A stretch of DNA of 64,000 nucleotides, taken from assembly GCA_910579685.1 (NCBI GenBank), contig CAJTVN010000018.1, positions 1 to 64,000 on the forward strand, given 5' to 3'. Shown here one piece after another: positions 1 through 7,684 of this stretch. Position numbers and translations under genes: made by a program. The notes below the pieces were generated by a model that did not search any database, had not been told where the DNA came from, and saw nothing but the letters and a program-made list of their open reading frames with translations. This DNA comes from an uncultured Lachnospiraceae bacterium (GTDB taxonomy: Bacteria; Bacillota; Clostridia; Lachnospirales; Lachnospiraceae). Within the stretch, counting starts at the first letter, position 1; each line of letters starts with the position of its first letter.

Positions 1-110
1 GTATGATACGCAGTAAGAGAAAAGGAAAATCATCCTGTGGCTGCGGGTGCGCGGGCTGCGCCATGAATGGAGCCTGCCATCCGGCAAAGCCGGAAACTTT
101 GAGAAAATAA
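1..110 (+). CDS. FeoB-associated Cys-rich membrane protein, 3' end (partial)
   Basis: Only the C-terminal part lies in the window; the reading frame is open from base 1 to the stop at 108-110. The visible tail has a basic stretch followed by CGCGCAGCAMNGACH, the cysteine/alanine/glycine cluster that ends the small FeoB-associated Cys-rich membrane proteins encoded just after feoB. The membrane segment and start would lie upstream, outside the window. This suggests a ferrous-iron uptake (feoAB) operon runs into the window from the left. The assignment rests on the Cys cluster alone. Confidence 0.72.
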   Translation, partial: MIRSKRKGKSSCGCGCAGCAMNGACHPAKPETLRK

Positions 111-140
111 GGACTTAAAGATAAAGGAACATTTATAAAT

Positions 141-293
141 ATGAAGAAATACTGTGTCCTGATTAACGAGGAAAGGGCAAGGCGGGAGGTGGAGAGGATG
201 ATTTCTGATGATGAGGACTGGAAAGAAGTAAAGGCTACTGCGGGAGCGGATGATTTGGCAGAAACACACACTTCCGGGAAAGACGGCATATGA
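141..293 (+). CDS. small hypothetical protein (50 aa)
   Basis: An ATG at 141 opens a 50-codon frame starting MKKYCVLINEERARREVE and ending in TGA at 291-293. The stop overlaps the ATG of the next (broken) gene as ATGA, a layout typical of translational coupling, which is the main argument that it was a real gene. It is charged, with no membrane segment or recognisable motif. It sits between a Feo-associated protein and a heavy-metal ATPase remnant, so it may belong to a metal-handling operon. I do not recognise the family, and no strong ribosome site precedes it. Confidence 0.45.
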   Translation: MKKYCVLINEERARREVERMISDDEDWKEVKATAGADDLAETHTSGKDGI

Positions 294-533
294 GGTTTGT
301 AATCTGTCATGACATTCCGGGGCATCTGCGGATACGGGGCCGCAGTCAAATGATAGGAAGCTATCATTTTGTCTTTCAGGATGAACAGTGTACCATTCCA
401 GAGGGGATGCGTGGGCGGCGTGTTACAGCCTGTGTCCTCGGCGCTGCTGCACAATACCTCAGCCCTGGCAGTCAGCAATGAAAGCTATCAGGCATTGAAG
501 GCGCTTGTGGCGGAAGGAAGCGGAGGAATATAA
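290..533 (+). pseudogene. heavy-metal P-type ATPase remnant (N- and C-terminal ends only)
   Basis: The frame from ATG 290 begins MRFVICHDIPGHLRIRGR, the characteristic N-terminus of Firmicute heavy-metal-translocating P1B ATPases. After about base 410 a second frame carries QPVSSALLHNTSALAVSNES and a stop at 531-533. That matches the C-terminal end of the same family, where an LLHN(T/S)S motif closes the last membrane helix. Everything between (membrane domain, DKTG phosphorylation site, ATP-binding domain, about 600 residues) is missing, and the two ends are in different frames. This is an internal deletion derivative, not a functional pump. The family call is by recognition of the two ends. 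Confidence 0.72.
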
Positions 534-535
534 AG

Positions 536-652
536 ATGAATACGTTACAGAGTGCGGTTATCGCAGCTGCAACGGCTTTTCTGGTACTGGCTTTCTGCGC
601 TGGAATAAAGGCAGCATGCCGTAAAAAGCTGAAGCAGGACAAAAAACGATAA
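536..652 (+). CDS. small single-pass membrane protein (38 aa)
   Basis: ATG 536 to TAA 652 encodes 38 residues: a short polar start, one hydrophobic helix (SAVIAAATAFLVLAFCAGI) and a strongly basic tail (RKKLKQDKKR), fitting an N-out/C-in single-span protein. It starts 2 bases after the stop of the P-type ATPase remnant and is followed by the ABC transporter remnant. Small proteins of this kind commonly trail heavy-metal ATPase genes in Firmicutes, so it may be a surviving accessory of the lost pump. Function unknown; whether it is still expressed cannot be told from sequence. Confidence 0.5.
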   Translation: MNTLQSAVIAAATAFLVLAFCAGIKAACRKKLKQDKKR

Positions 653-701
653 GACAACACATGGCAGATTTATGGGGCAAAAATGAAGGGCTTCCAGCCA
701 T

Positions 702-1369
702 ATGGCGTACCTTTCGTCAAAATCGGTCAAGAAAACGCTGCGGGATAAAATCTACCGGAAACTTCTGCGCCTTGGATCTTCTTACAATGAGCAGGTAAAA
801 ACCTCAGAGATCGTAAATCAGGGATACGGCCGTTCGGTGAAAATAGGCGGCGTGGAACTTTCGGATATCAGGGAAGAGGACCTGATGAAAAAGATCACTT
901 ATGTCAGTCACCAGAGTTATCTGTTCAAGGGCACCGTCCGGGAAAACCTGCTGATGGGAAAGCCTGACGCACCGGATCCTGATTTGTGGGCGGTCTGGAA
1001 AGGGTAAATCTGGCGGATTTCCTGCGAAAGGAACAGGGACTTGACACAGTCCTCTCGGAAAAGGCATCGAATCTTTCCGGAGGCCAGTGTCAGAGGCTCG
1101 CACTGGCGAGGGCGCTGCTCCGTGACAGCCCGGTACATATTTTCGATGAAGCCACCTCCAATATTGATGTGGAGAGCGAGAATGATATCATGCGGGCGAT
1201 CCATTTGCTGGCGGGGAAAATTATGCGTTGTGGTGCCTCGCACGTTAGAGGAAGCGCTGCTGAGGCGCGGTATCCTGGTGCTCCGGGGCGGATTGAGGAG
1301 AGGGGAACCTTCGAGGAGCTGATGGAGAAAAAGGGCTACTTTCATGCGCTGTATACGATGGCACAGTAG
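702..1369 (+). pseudogene. ABC transporter (fused permease/ATPase) remnant with deletion and frameshifts
   Basis: The first frame (702-1007) starts with residues typical of the permease half of CydCD-like exporters (YLSSKSVKKTLRDKIYRKLL, then LGSSYNEQVKTSEIV). It then jumps directly into the nucleotide-binding domain after the Walker A region (GGVELSDIREEDL, VSHQSYLFKGTVRENLLMG). A frameshift near 985-1007 moves the rest to the frame ending at 1369, which holds the signature NLSGGQCQRLALARALL and Walker B HIFDEATSNID. A further scrambled stretch after about 1215 replaces the H-loop region before GRIEERGTFEELMEK. About 350 residues including Walker A are missing, so the gene is dead. The stop lies 7 bp from the convergent LysR gene. 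Confidence 0.85.
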
Positions 1370-1376
1370 ATGTCAG

Positions 1377-2294
1377 CTAGACTCTTGTCAGGTAATATTG
1401 TATCAGCTTCTCCATGGAGGAAGACAGGGGTGATCTGGAAGAGTAGGCAAACCCGATCTGGCGCTTTGGCACCTTATGGCCCGGCCTTACCTCTGTAAGA
1501 GTTCCCTTTTCCAGATCATCCTTCACAAACTCGCCGATCACGCAGGCGATTCCAAGTCCGGCTCTGGCAAATTCGATTGCCAGGTCCATATGGTTGACCT
1601 CGATGATATTGATAAGTTCGATCTGATGTGCGGCAAGAAAGGAATCCGCATGCTTCCGGGAAATATTTTCCTTGTCAAGCATGATAAAGGAGACCTCGTT
1701 CAGAAAAGCAGGCTCATCAAAGAGATCTCCTCCATATTTGCCGTAAAAGGGGGAGAGATAGGAATCGGAAGCCACAAAAATATCTTCGATGGTTTTGAGG
1801 GGCAGGCAGGTAATCGGGCGACTCCCGTCATCCTGCAGATGTCCCAGGCCGACCAGCCCGATATCAATGGCTCCCTCCTGCAGGGCGGCAATCGTGCTGG
1901 AGGTGGACTGGCAGGAGATGGAGATCTTGATATTGGGATTTTCCGTGATAAAGGTTCCAAGAAGCGGCAGAAGCACGTACTTACAGAGCGTGGTACTGAC
2001 CCCGATGGAGAGACGGCTTACCTTCTGGGATACGAAGGCCCGTATCTGATCCTCCCCGGCTTTCAGGGATGTAAGCGCCTGTTCCACGTGACGGCAGAGC
2101 ACCTCACCCTCAGGGGTCAGGCAAACGCCCCTGGAGGATCGGTAAAAGAGCACGGTATCCAGGCTTTCCTCAAGCCTGGAAATGGCTTTGCTCACGGCAG
2201 GCTGGGTAATATACAGCTTCTTGGCCGCCACCGAGAAATTCCGGCATCCGGCCACTTCATAAAAGATCTGATAGAGATTTAAATTTTGTTCCAT
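1377..2294 (-). CDS. LysR family transcriptional regulator
   Basis: 305 residues from the ATG at 2294, chosen over an upstream ATG because GGGGGATC precedes it and the protein then begins MEQNLNLYQIFYEVAG, as usual for the family. The N-terminal winged helix-turn-helix contains FSVAAKKLYITQPAVSKAIS (about residues 16-35). The rest is a LysR substrate-binding domain. It is transcribed divergently from leuCD across 177 bp that hold a perfect LysR-type palindrome at 2356-2372. I infer that it controls leuCD and probably itself. The effector is not evident from sequence. Confidence 0.92.
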   Translation of the reverse strand: MEQNLNLYQIFYEVAGCRNFSVAAKKLYITQPAVSKAISRLEESLDTVLFYRSSRGVCLTPEGEVLCRHVEQALTSLKAGEDQIRAFVSQKVSRLSIGVSTTLCKYVLLPLLGTFITENPNIKISISCQSTSSTIAALQEGAIDIGLVGLGHLQDDGSRPITCLPLKTIEDIFVASDSYLSPFYGKYGGDLFDEPAFLNEVSFIMLDKENISRKHADSFLAAHQIELINIIEVNHMDLAIEFARAGLGIACVIGEFVKDDLEKGTLTEVRPGHKVPKRQIGFAYSSRSPLSSSMEKLIQYYLTRV

Positions 2295-2355
2295 CTTGAT
2301 CCCCCGTTTTTCTTTCCTATATCTATAATTATTCATCATTGTACCGCTTTCTTTC

Positions 2356-2372
2356 CATAACTTCAAGTTATG
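2356..2372. promoter_or_regulatory. LysR-type operator palindrome
   Basis: CATAACTTCAAGTTATG is a perfect 17-bp palindrome around a central C, and contains the LysR core T-N11-A (ATAACTTCAAGTTAT). It lies 62 bp upstream of the lysR start and 99 bp upstream of the leuC start, just upstream of a likely leuC promoter. It is the expected recognition binding site of the adjacent regulator. Confidence 0.75.
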
Positions 2373-2393
2373 ATAAATATGAAGAGATACTAT

Positions 2394-2422
2394 TTTTCAT
2401 TTCCGCCAATCTATGGTAAAAT
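2394..2422 (+). promoter_or_regulatory. probable leuCD promoter
   Basis: An extended -10 (TGG followed by TAAAAT, 2417-2422) lies about 50 bp before the leuC start. The region 17 bp upstream (TTTTCA) is a poor -35 match, as expected for a promoter needing a LysR activator bound at 2356-2372. Confidence 0.5.
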
Positions 2423-2471
2423 CAGATTCAGTTAGTAAGATTACGAAAATTATGACAGGAGGTAACAGACC

Positions 2472-3734
2472 ATGGGAATGACAATGACCCAGAAAATACT
2501 GGCGGCGCATGCGGGGCTTGACAGGGTGGAAGCCGGCCAGCTCATTGAGGCGGATCTGGATCTGGTGCTTGGCAATGATATCACAAGCCCGGTAGCCATC
2601 AGGGAAATGGAAAAAATGAAGGTGGACGGCGTTTTTGACAAGGATAAGATCGCCCTCGTTCCCGATCATTTTGTCCCGAACAAGGATATTAAATCGGCGG
2701 AGCACTGCAAATGCGTGAGAGAGTTTGCATACCGCAACGAGATCACCAACTATTTCGAGGTGGGAGAAATGGGGATCGAGCATGCGCTTCTTCCGGAAAA
2801 AGGACTGACAGTTGCCGGAGACGTGATTATCGGAGCGGATTCCCACACCTGCACCTACGGAGCCCTCGGCGCTTTTTCCACCGGGGTTGGCAGCACGGAC
2901 ATGGCGGCTGGAATGGCTACCGGAAAGGCGTGGTTCAAGGTGCCCGGAGCCATTAAATTCATTCTCACGGGAAAACCCGCAAAATGGGTCAGCGGCAAGG
3001 ACGTGATTCTCCATATCATCGGAATGATCGGCGTGGACGGAGCCCTGTACAAATCCATGGAATTTACCGGGGACGGCATCAAAAACCTTACCATGGACGA
3101 CCGCTTTACCATTGCAAACATGGCTATCGAGGCGGGCGGAAAGAACGGAATTTTCCCGGTGGATGATGCGGCCATCGCCTATATGAAGGAGCATTCCAAA
3201 AAGACCTACACGATCTATGAGGCGGATGAGGATGCGGTCTATGATGCGGAATATACCATAGATCTTTCCGCCCTTCGTCCCACCATCGCTTTTCCTCATC
3301 TTCCGGAAAACACCAGAACCATTGACGAGATCACGGAGGATATCCGGATCGACCAGGTTGTGATCGGCTCCTGCACCAACGGACGGATTGACGACATGCG
3401 CATTGCGGCCGAGGTGTTAAAGGGAAGGCATGTGGCAAAGGGAATCCGCTGTATCGTGATTCCGGCCACTCAGGCCATCTACATGCAGGCCATGGAGGAA
3501 GGGCTTCTGAAAATCTTTATCGAAGCCGGGGCAGTGGTGAGCACACCCACCTGCGGTCCCTGCCTTGGAGGCTATATGGGGATTCTTGCCCAGGGCGAGC
3601 GGTGCGTTTCCACCACCAACCGCAACTTTGTGGGACGTATGGGACATGTAGAGTCTGAAATATATCTTGCAAGCCCCGCCGTGGCGGCTGCAAGCGCCGT
3701 CACCGGAAAGATTTCCTGTCCCTGCCAGCTGTAG
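2472..3734 (+). CDS. leuC: 3-isopropylmalate dehydratase large subunit
   Basis: 420 residues, the length of the compact archaeal/clostridial LeuC/homoaconitase large subunit. With LeuD it isomerises 2-isopropylmalate to 3-isopropylmalate in leucine synthesis. The three 4Fe-4S ligands are visible: C301 in GSCTNGRIDDM, and C361 and C364 in PTCGPCLGG. AGGAGG precedes the ATG at 2472; in-frame ATGs follow at 2478 and 2484. leuD follows after 43 bp. leuA and leuB are not in the window, so a related 2-step isomerisation (citramalate or homocitrate branch) cannot be excluded. Confidence 0.93.
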   Translation: MGMTMTQKILAAHAGLDRVEAGQLIEADLDLVLGNDITSPVAIREMEKMKVDGVFDKDKIALVPDHFVPNKDIKSAEHCKCVREFAYRNEITNYFEVGEMGIEHALLPEKGLTVAGDVIIGADSHTCTYGALGAFSTGVGSTDMAAGMATGKAWFKVPGAIKFILTGKPAKWVSGKDVILHIIGMIGVDGALYKSMEFTGDGIKNLTMDDRFTIANMAIEAGGKNGIFPVDDAAIAYMKEHSKKTYTIYEADEDAVYDAEYTIDLSALRPTIAFPHLPENTRTIDEITEDIRIDQVVIGSCTNGRIDDMRIAAEVLKGRHVAKGIRCIVIPATQAIYMQAMEEGLLKIFIEAGAVVSTPTCGPCLGGYMGILAQGERCVSTTNRNFVGRMGHVESEIYLASPAVAAASAVTGKISCPCQL

Positions 3735-3777
3735 GGAGACGGATGATTCAATTGAGAACAGAAAGGAAAACGCAAAC

Positions 3778-4266
3778 ATGAAAGCAGCAAAAGGAATTGT
3801 TTTTAAATATGGCGACAACGTGGATACGGATGTGATCATACCTGCAAGATACCTGAATTCATCGGATCCTGCGGAGCTTGCAGCCCATTGCATGGAGGAC
3901 ATTGACAAGGACTTCATAAAGAACGTGAAGGCGGGAGATATTATCGTGGCCGACAAGAATTTCGGCTGCGGTTCCTCGAGAGAGCACGCTCCCATTGCCA
4001 TCAAGGCGGCAGGCGTAAGCTGCGTGATCGCAGAGACCTTTGCCAGAATCTTTTACCGCAACGCGATCAATATCGGGCTTCCCATCATCGAATGTCCCGA
4101 GGCTTCCAGGGGAATTGAGGCGGGAGATGAGGTGGAGGTTGATTTCGATTCCGGCAGGATCAGAAACCTCACAAAGGGAACGGAATTTAAGGGACAGGCC
4201 TTCCCTGAATTCATGCAGAAGATCATTGACGCCCAGGGGCTGGTAAATTATATTAATCAGAAATAG
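3778..4266 (+). CDS. leuD: 3-isopropylmalate dehydratase small subunit
   Basis: 162 residues, the swivelling small subunit of isopropylmalate isomerase. It has the conserved DNVDTDVIIPARYL start and the substrate-binding loop FGCGSSREHAP (about residues 62-72). The start at 3778 is preceded by GAAAGGAAA. A longer upstream reading overlaps the end of leuC and is not homologous. It forms an operon with leuC and is the last gene before a new promoter at 4276. It is the short, archaeal-type LeuD rather than the roughly 200-residue proteobacterial form. Confidence 0.93.
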   Translation: MKAAKGIVFKYGDNVDTDVIIPARYLNSSDPAELAAHCMEDIDKDFIKNVKAGDIIVADKNFGCGSSREHAPIAIKAAGVSCVIAETFARIFYRNAINIGLPIIECPEASRGIEAGDEVEVDFDSGRIRNLTKGTEFKGQAFPEFMQKIIDAQGLVNYINQK

Positions 4267-4275
4267 GGATTGGTA

Positions 4276-4305
4276 TTGTCAACCTGCCAAAATGTATGCT
4301 AAAAT
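4276..4305 (+). promoter_or_regulatory. promoter of the foldase-like gene
   Basis: TTGTCA (4276-4281), an 18-bp spacer, then TAAAAT (4300-4305) with an extended -10 TG in TGCTAAAAT. The 5' leader that follows contains a GACACA...TGTGTC inverted repeat around 4327-4360. The gene start is at 4397. Confidence 0.7.
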
Positions 4306-4396
4306 AGCAAAGGTATTCACAGGATAGACACATTTTTCTGTTAAATTATAGATTGTGTCAGTGAAAAATGCTTGATAGCGAGGAGGAGCTTTACAA

Positions 4397-5767
4397 ATGG
4401 CCAGGAAAACCACACCTGAGGTAAAAGAAGAACAGAAGGTTCAGACAAAATATGATAGAAAGATGGCAGCCAGGAAGGAAAAGGAAGAAAAAGACAAACG
4501 GGATGAGAAAATATTTAAAATCGTGTCTTCCTGCATTGGAATTGCCGTAGTTGTTGCGCTTGTCGCAGGAATCGGATATTCCGTTTTCAGCAGACAGAAA
4601 GCCCTTAAGGGAACCTATATTGAAATCGGGGACAGGAAGGTGTCTCAGCTTGAGTTCGATTATTACTATAACAATACGGTTAACAATTATCTGGCAAGCT
4701 ATTCGTCCATTCTGCCCTACATGGGACTCGACACTTCCAGAGACTTTGCGGATCAGCCCTACACGGACGACCTGACCTGGAAGGACATGTTCGACGAGAT
4801 GACCGTAGGTCAGATCACGCAGATTCACGCACTGCTTGAGGATGCGGAGGAAAAAGGCTTTGTCCACGACACTACCACAGAGTATGAGGAGGGAATCGCC
4901 AGTATCGAAGAAGCGGCCAAAACTGCAGGGGCTTCGGTTTCCGACTACTATAAGTCCATGTTTGGAAAGTATGCCACCAAAAACAACGTAGCTCCTTTTA
5001 TGAAGGAGAGTCTGCTTGCCTCCGCCTATTACAGCGAAATGCTTGAGGTAAACAAACCTTCCGAGGAGGAAGTAAAGGCCTACTATGAGGAAAATAAGCA
5101 GAGCTATGACAAGGTGGATTACAGGAGCTTTGTTTTCCGGTCTGACCTTGCGGAGGATGCCTCTGATGAGGACATCGAAAAGGCCATGAAGGAGCTTAAG
5201 GAAAAGGCAGATACCTTTGTGAATGCGCGGGAGGATGGGACAGATTTTAAAAAGCTCTGCGTTCAGAACGCCTCTGAGGAGGATAAGGCGAATTATGAGA
5301 GCGAGGATTCTGACGCATCCTTAAAAGAAGGTTCCTATTATTCCTCTGTTCCCTATGCGATCAGTGACTGGCTGTATGATGATGCGAGAGTGGAGGGTGA
5401 TCTTGCAGCCATCGAGGATGAGACGGGACATCAGTATTATGTGGTGGAGTTCAGTAAAAAATATTATGACGAGGCGGATGACGAGAGCATTTCCAGCCAG
5501 CTCTCCTCCAACAAAACCTCAGAGTATGTTGCTTCTCTTGAGGAAAAGTATGAGGTATCCGATCCCAAGGGAAACCTGAAATATCTGACTGTAGATACCA
5601 CAACGGATACGGACGGGGAGGAGACCTCGGACGAAACCTCGAGTGAGATGTCAAATGAGACGGAGGCTTCCGGGGATGATTCCTCCGCTGAGGAGGATGC
5701 AGCCGGAGACGCAGCCGGGGATGATGCCGCTGAGGATGGAGCGGAAGCAGATACGAAAGCGGAATAA
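4397..5767 (+). CDS. membrane-anchored peptidylprolyl isomerase-like (SurA/PrsA-type) protein
   Basis: 456 residues. A highly charged cytoplasmic N-terminus (about 1-38) is followed by one membrane helix (about 39-60) and a long extracellular part resembling the SurA_N/PpiC foldases. The KVSQLEFDYYYNN segment near residue 78 and the KPSEEEVKAYYEENK segment near 220 are typical of the family. There is no lipobox, so it is anchored by the helix and not by lipid as in PrsA. A roughly 65-residue tail (about 392-456) is almost entirely D, E, S, T, A and G. It has its own promoter and a strong terminator. Role inferred: folding of secreted proteins outside the membrane. Confidence 0.72.
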   Translation: MARKTTPEVKEEQKVQTKYDRKMAARKEKEEKDKRDEKIFKIVSSCIGIAVVVALVAGIGYSVFSRQKALKGTYIEIGDRKVSQLEFDYYYNNTVNNYLASYSSILPYMGLDTSRDFADQPYTDDLTWKDMFDEMTVGQITQIHALLEDAEEKGFVHDTTTEYEEGIASIEEAAKTAGASVSDYYKSMFGKYATKNNVAPFMKESLLASAYYSEMLEVNKPSEEEVKAYYEENKQSYDKVDYRSFVFRSDLAEDASDEDIEKAMKELKEKADTFVNAREDGTDFKKLCVQNASEEDKANYESEDSDASLKEGSYYSSVPYAISDWLYDDARVEGDLAAIEDETGHQYYVVEFSKKYYDEADDESISSQLSSNKTSEYVASLEEKYEVSDPKGNLKYLTVDTTTDTDGEETSDETSSEMSNETEASGDDSSAEEDAAGDAAGDDAAEDGAEADTKAE

Positions 5768-5777
5768 AGGAACAGGC

Positions 5778-5820
5778 AAAACTGCCATGCGGTGAAACAA
5801 ATCCTGCATGGCAGTTTTTT
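5778..5820 (+). terminator. rho-independent terminator
   Basis: Stem AAACTGCCATGC (5779-5790) pairs with GCATGGCAGTTT (5805-5816), followed by a T run to 5820. It lies 11 bp after the foldase-like gene and before the convergent phosphatase gene. Confidence 0.9.
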
Positions 5821-5840
5821 GGTTGTAAAAACGAAAGTCT

Positions 5841-6626
5841 CTAACTCTGAAACGGACTGGCGAAATATCCCGCCTGGGCAACCGGCTCCCCGCCGGCAAG
5901 GAGATGATGCACATCCCCCATGGACTGCACCCGGAAATACGCTTCATTATCCCAGCGCTCCTCTGTAGCCAGGATGGTGAGCGACGTGGGAGGAAGGAAA
6001 AAACCGTGGGCCAGGAGCGGAAAAGGAATGTTGATCAGGTGGGAGAGCATCATACAGATCGCCCCCAGATGACAGAAGATCACGATCACTGGCTCCTTTT
6101 CGCTGCCGGAGGGATGCCTTACCTGCTCCACATTGTCAGGTGAGGTGGTGGAGGTGATGAAAACAGGCTTCTTTCCCACTGCACGGTAGAAATTGTGATC
6201 TCTTACATAGCCATACTTTTCAACCAGTTTGTCAAGATTACGGAAAACCTCATCCCGCTTTTGGGGAATATCAGAATTCTGCCGCATGATCCCGGCCGTT
6301 ACCCAGTCCTCCTGCGAAAGCATCAAAGGATCTCCGCTCCAGAAGGATGGCACAAGATCCCAGGGTACGCCATGTCTCCCTGTTACAGGATCGTCTATCG
6401 GATAGAAAAATTCCTGGGTCCATTCCAGCGTCTTGGCACTGCGGCCCGTTTTTTCCAGAGTGGGTAAAGCCGTGGCTTTTGCCCTTCCAAGAGGAGAGCA
6501 GTAAAAATCCGTGACCTCCCATTTGCGGATACGCTCAGAGAGAAGATTCGCTTCCCGTTTCCCCTTTTCCGTAAGGGTGTCGTTTTTATAATCCGGTTCT
6601 CCGTGGCGGACGAAAATAATTCTCAT
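5841..6626 (-). CDS. histidine phosphatase family protein
   Basis: 261 residues from ATG 6626, where the protein begins MRIIFVRHGEPDYKNDTLT. RHG (residues 7-9) is the phosphate-binding/catalytic histidine motif of the phosphoglycerate mutase-like superfamily. FYCSPLGRAKATA near residue 43 and the late VIFCHLGAICMML supply the second arginine and histidine of the pocket. A longer upstream reading would cross the promoter and is rejected. It is larger than simple alpha-ribazole phosphatase-type proteins; the substrate is not predictable. It is transcribed divergently from the NusG-II gene. Confidence 0.85.
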   Translation of the reverse strand: MRIIFVRHGEPDYKNDTLTEKGKREANLLSERIRKWEVTDFYCSPLGRAKATALPTLEKTGRSAKTLEWTQEFFYPIDDPVTGRHGVPWDLVPSFWSGDPLMLSQEDWVTAGIMRQNSDIPQKRDEVFRNLDKLVEKYGYVRDHNFYRAVGKKPVFITSTTSPDNVEQVRHPSGSEKEPVIVIFCHLGAICMMLSHLINIPFPLLAHGFFLPPTSLTILATEERWDNEAYFRVQSMGDVHHLLAGGEPVAQAGYFASPFQS

Positions 6627-6721
6627 CTTTATCAACCATACCTTTCTTGCAAATCTGCAGTATTTTCTGATCCAGAATGATTGTACCATATCCGGAATAA
6701 AAAAGAAATAATCATAAACGC

Positions 6722-6750
6722 TTGAAACGTATGTTCGTCCATGATAAAAT
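6722..6750 (+). promoter_or_regulatory. promoter of the NusG-II to ruvAB operon
   Basis: TTGAAA (6722-6727), 17-bp spacer, TAAAAT (6745-6750). This excludes start codons before about 6757 for the gene that follows. A minus-strand extended -10 (TGGTACAAT, 6680-6685) for the divergent phosphatase lies nearby. Confidence 0.75.
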
Positions 6751-6793
6751 AAAAAAATGGGAAGTTTGTACAGTACGAAAGGCAAGGTCTGAC

Positions 6794-7177
6794 ATGCAGA
6801 AGTTGAAAGCGGATATTTTTGTTATCGCAGTATTTATGGCAGCCGCCCTTCTTTTTTTTGTGATTCCAACGCTGTTTCGCGGACAGATGCAGACGGCGGG
6901 GATCGTGGAAATCCTGCAGGATGGAGAGCTGACGGGCAGTTATCCCCTGTCCGAGGATAGAATCGTGACGGTCACGGAGGCGGTACAGGAGGGCTACAAC
7001 CTGATTCTGATCAGCGGAGGAAGTGCAAAGGTTACGGATGCGGACTGCCCGGATCAGCTGTGTATGAATCAGCGCGGCATTTCGAGGGACGGGGAAAGCA
7101 TTATCTGTCTGCCGCACAGGCTCGTGATTCGGATACAATCACAAAAGGAGAGTGGCCTGGATGCGGTCACGAATTAG
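6794..7177 (+). CDS. NusG domain II-containing protein
   Basis: 127 residues. One N-terminal membrane helix (about 8-27) is followed by a single small beta domain of the NusG_II type (TAGIVEILQDGELTGSYPLS, then SGGSAKVTDADCPDQLCMN and ICLPHRLVIRIQ). The DCPDQLCMN...ICLPHRL arrangement with two or three conserved cysteines is typical of this extracytoplasmic family in clostridia. It is encoded directly before the Gx transporter, the standard family neighbourhood. The start was placed at 6794 because the promoter lies upstream. Function unknown; a redox or metal role has been guessed from the cysteines only. Confidence 0.82.
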   Translation: MQKLKADIFVIAVFMAAALLFFVIPTLFRGQMQTAGIVEILQDGELTGSYPLSEDRIVTVTEAVQEGYNLILISGGSAKVTDADCPDQLCMNQRGISRDGESIICLPHRLVIRIQSQKESGLDAVTN

Positions 7178-7180
7178 CGA

Positions 7181-7684
7181 ATGAATACGAAAACAGCACA
7201 TATGGGGCTTTTGCTGGCATTTGCCCTGATTCTTTCTTATATCGAAAGCCTGATTCCCTTTTCCTTCGGCGTGCCGGGAATCAAGCTCGGACTTGCGAAT
7301 CTTTCCGTGCTCATCTGCCTTTATCTGATCGGATGCAGACAAGCCCTGTATCTTACGGTTTCCAAGGCGGTGATCTGCGGTTTCCTGTTTGGCAGTCTGT
7401 CAGTTATCCTGTACAGTCTGGCCGGTTCCCTGCTCAGCTTTCTGATCATGGCGGTAATGGCAGGGAGCGGAAGATTCCATCTTCCCGTGATCAGTGCGGC
7501 GGGAGGCGTGATGCACAATATGGGACAGGTGATCGTGGCATATCTGGTGATCAGAACCTACGGGATCTGGTATTATGTGCCCGTACTGATTCTTGCCGGC
7601 CTTGCCGCAGGAGCGGTAAACGGGATTCTGGCTGCTCTGGTGATGCCTTACCTGAAAGCGGTTTGGAGAAAGGAAAATTTATGA
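7181..7684 (+). CDS. Gx transporter family / heptaprenyl diphosphate synthase component I-like membrane protein
   Basis: 167 residues with about five hydrophobic helices and the conserved PFSFGVPGIKLGLANL stretch near residue 22, diagnostic of the family named after heptaprenyl diphosphate synthase component I. Its small-residue-rich architecture resembles the S components of ECF transporters. It starts 3 bp after the NusG-II gene, and its stop overlaps the ruvA start (ATGA). In this context it is a membrane protein of unknown substrate; prenyl diphosphate synthase activity is unlikely from sequence. Confidence 0.82.
   Translation: MNTKTAHMGLLLAFALILSYIESLIPFSFGVPGIKLGLANLSVLICLYLIGCRQALYLTVSKAVICGFLFGSLSVILYSLAGSLLSFLIMAVMAGSGRFHLPVISAAGGVMHNMGQVIVAYLVIRTYGIWYYVPVLILAGLAAGAVNGILAALVMPYLKAVWRKENL

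Noticed and set aside
2397..3299. 300-codon minus-strand frame opposite leuC
   Set aside because: It is a shadow of leuC, rich in His/Arg/Gly with no family similarity; many similar long antisense frames occur opposite GC-rich genes here (18301-19410, 20951-22033, 26221-27033).
6722..6793. Upstream TTG start for the NusG-II protein
   Set aside because: The TTG is the first base triplet of a TTGAAA-17-TAAAAT promoter, so it is not transcribed.
7060..7680. Long N-terminal extension of RuvA
   Set aside because: The extra 207 codons are out of frame over the NusG-II and Gx transporter genes and have no family similarity; RuvA at 7681 has the normal start and length.
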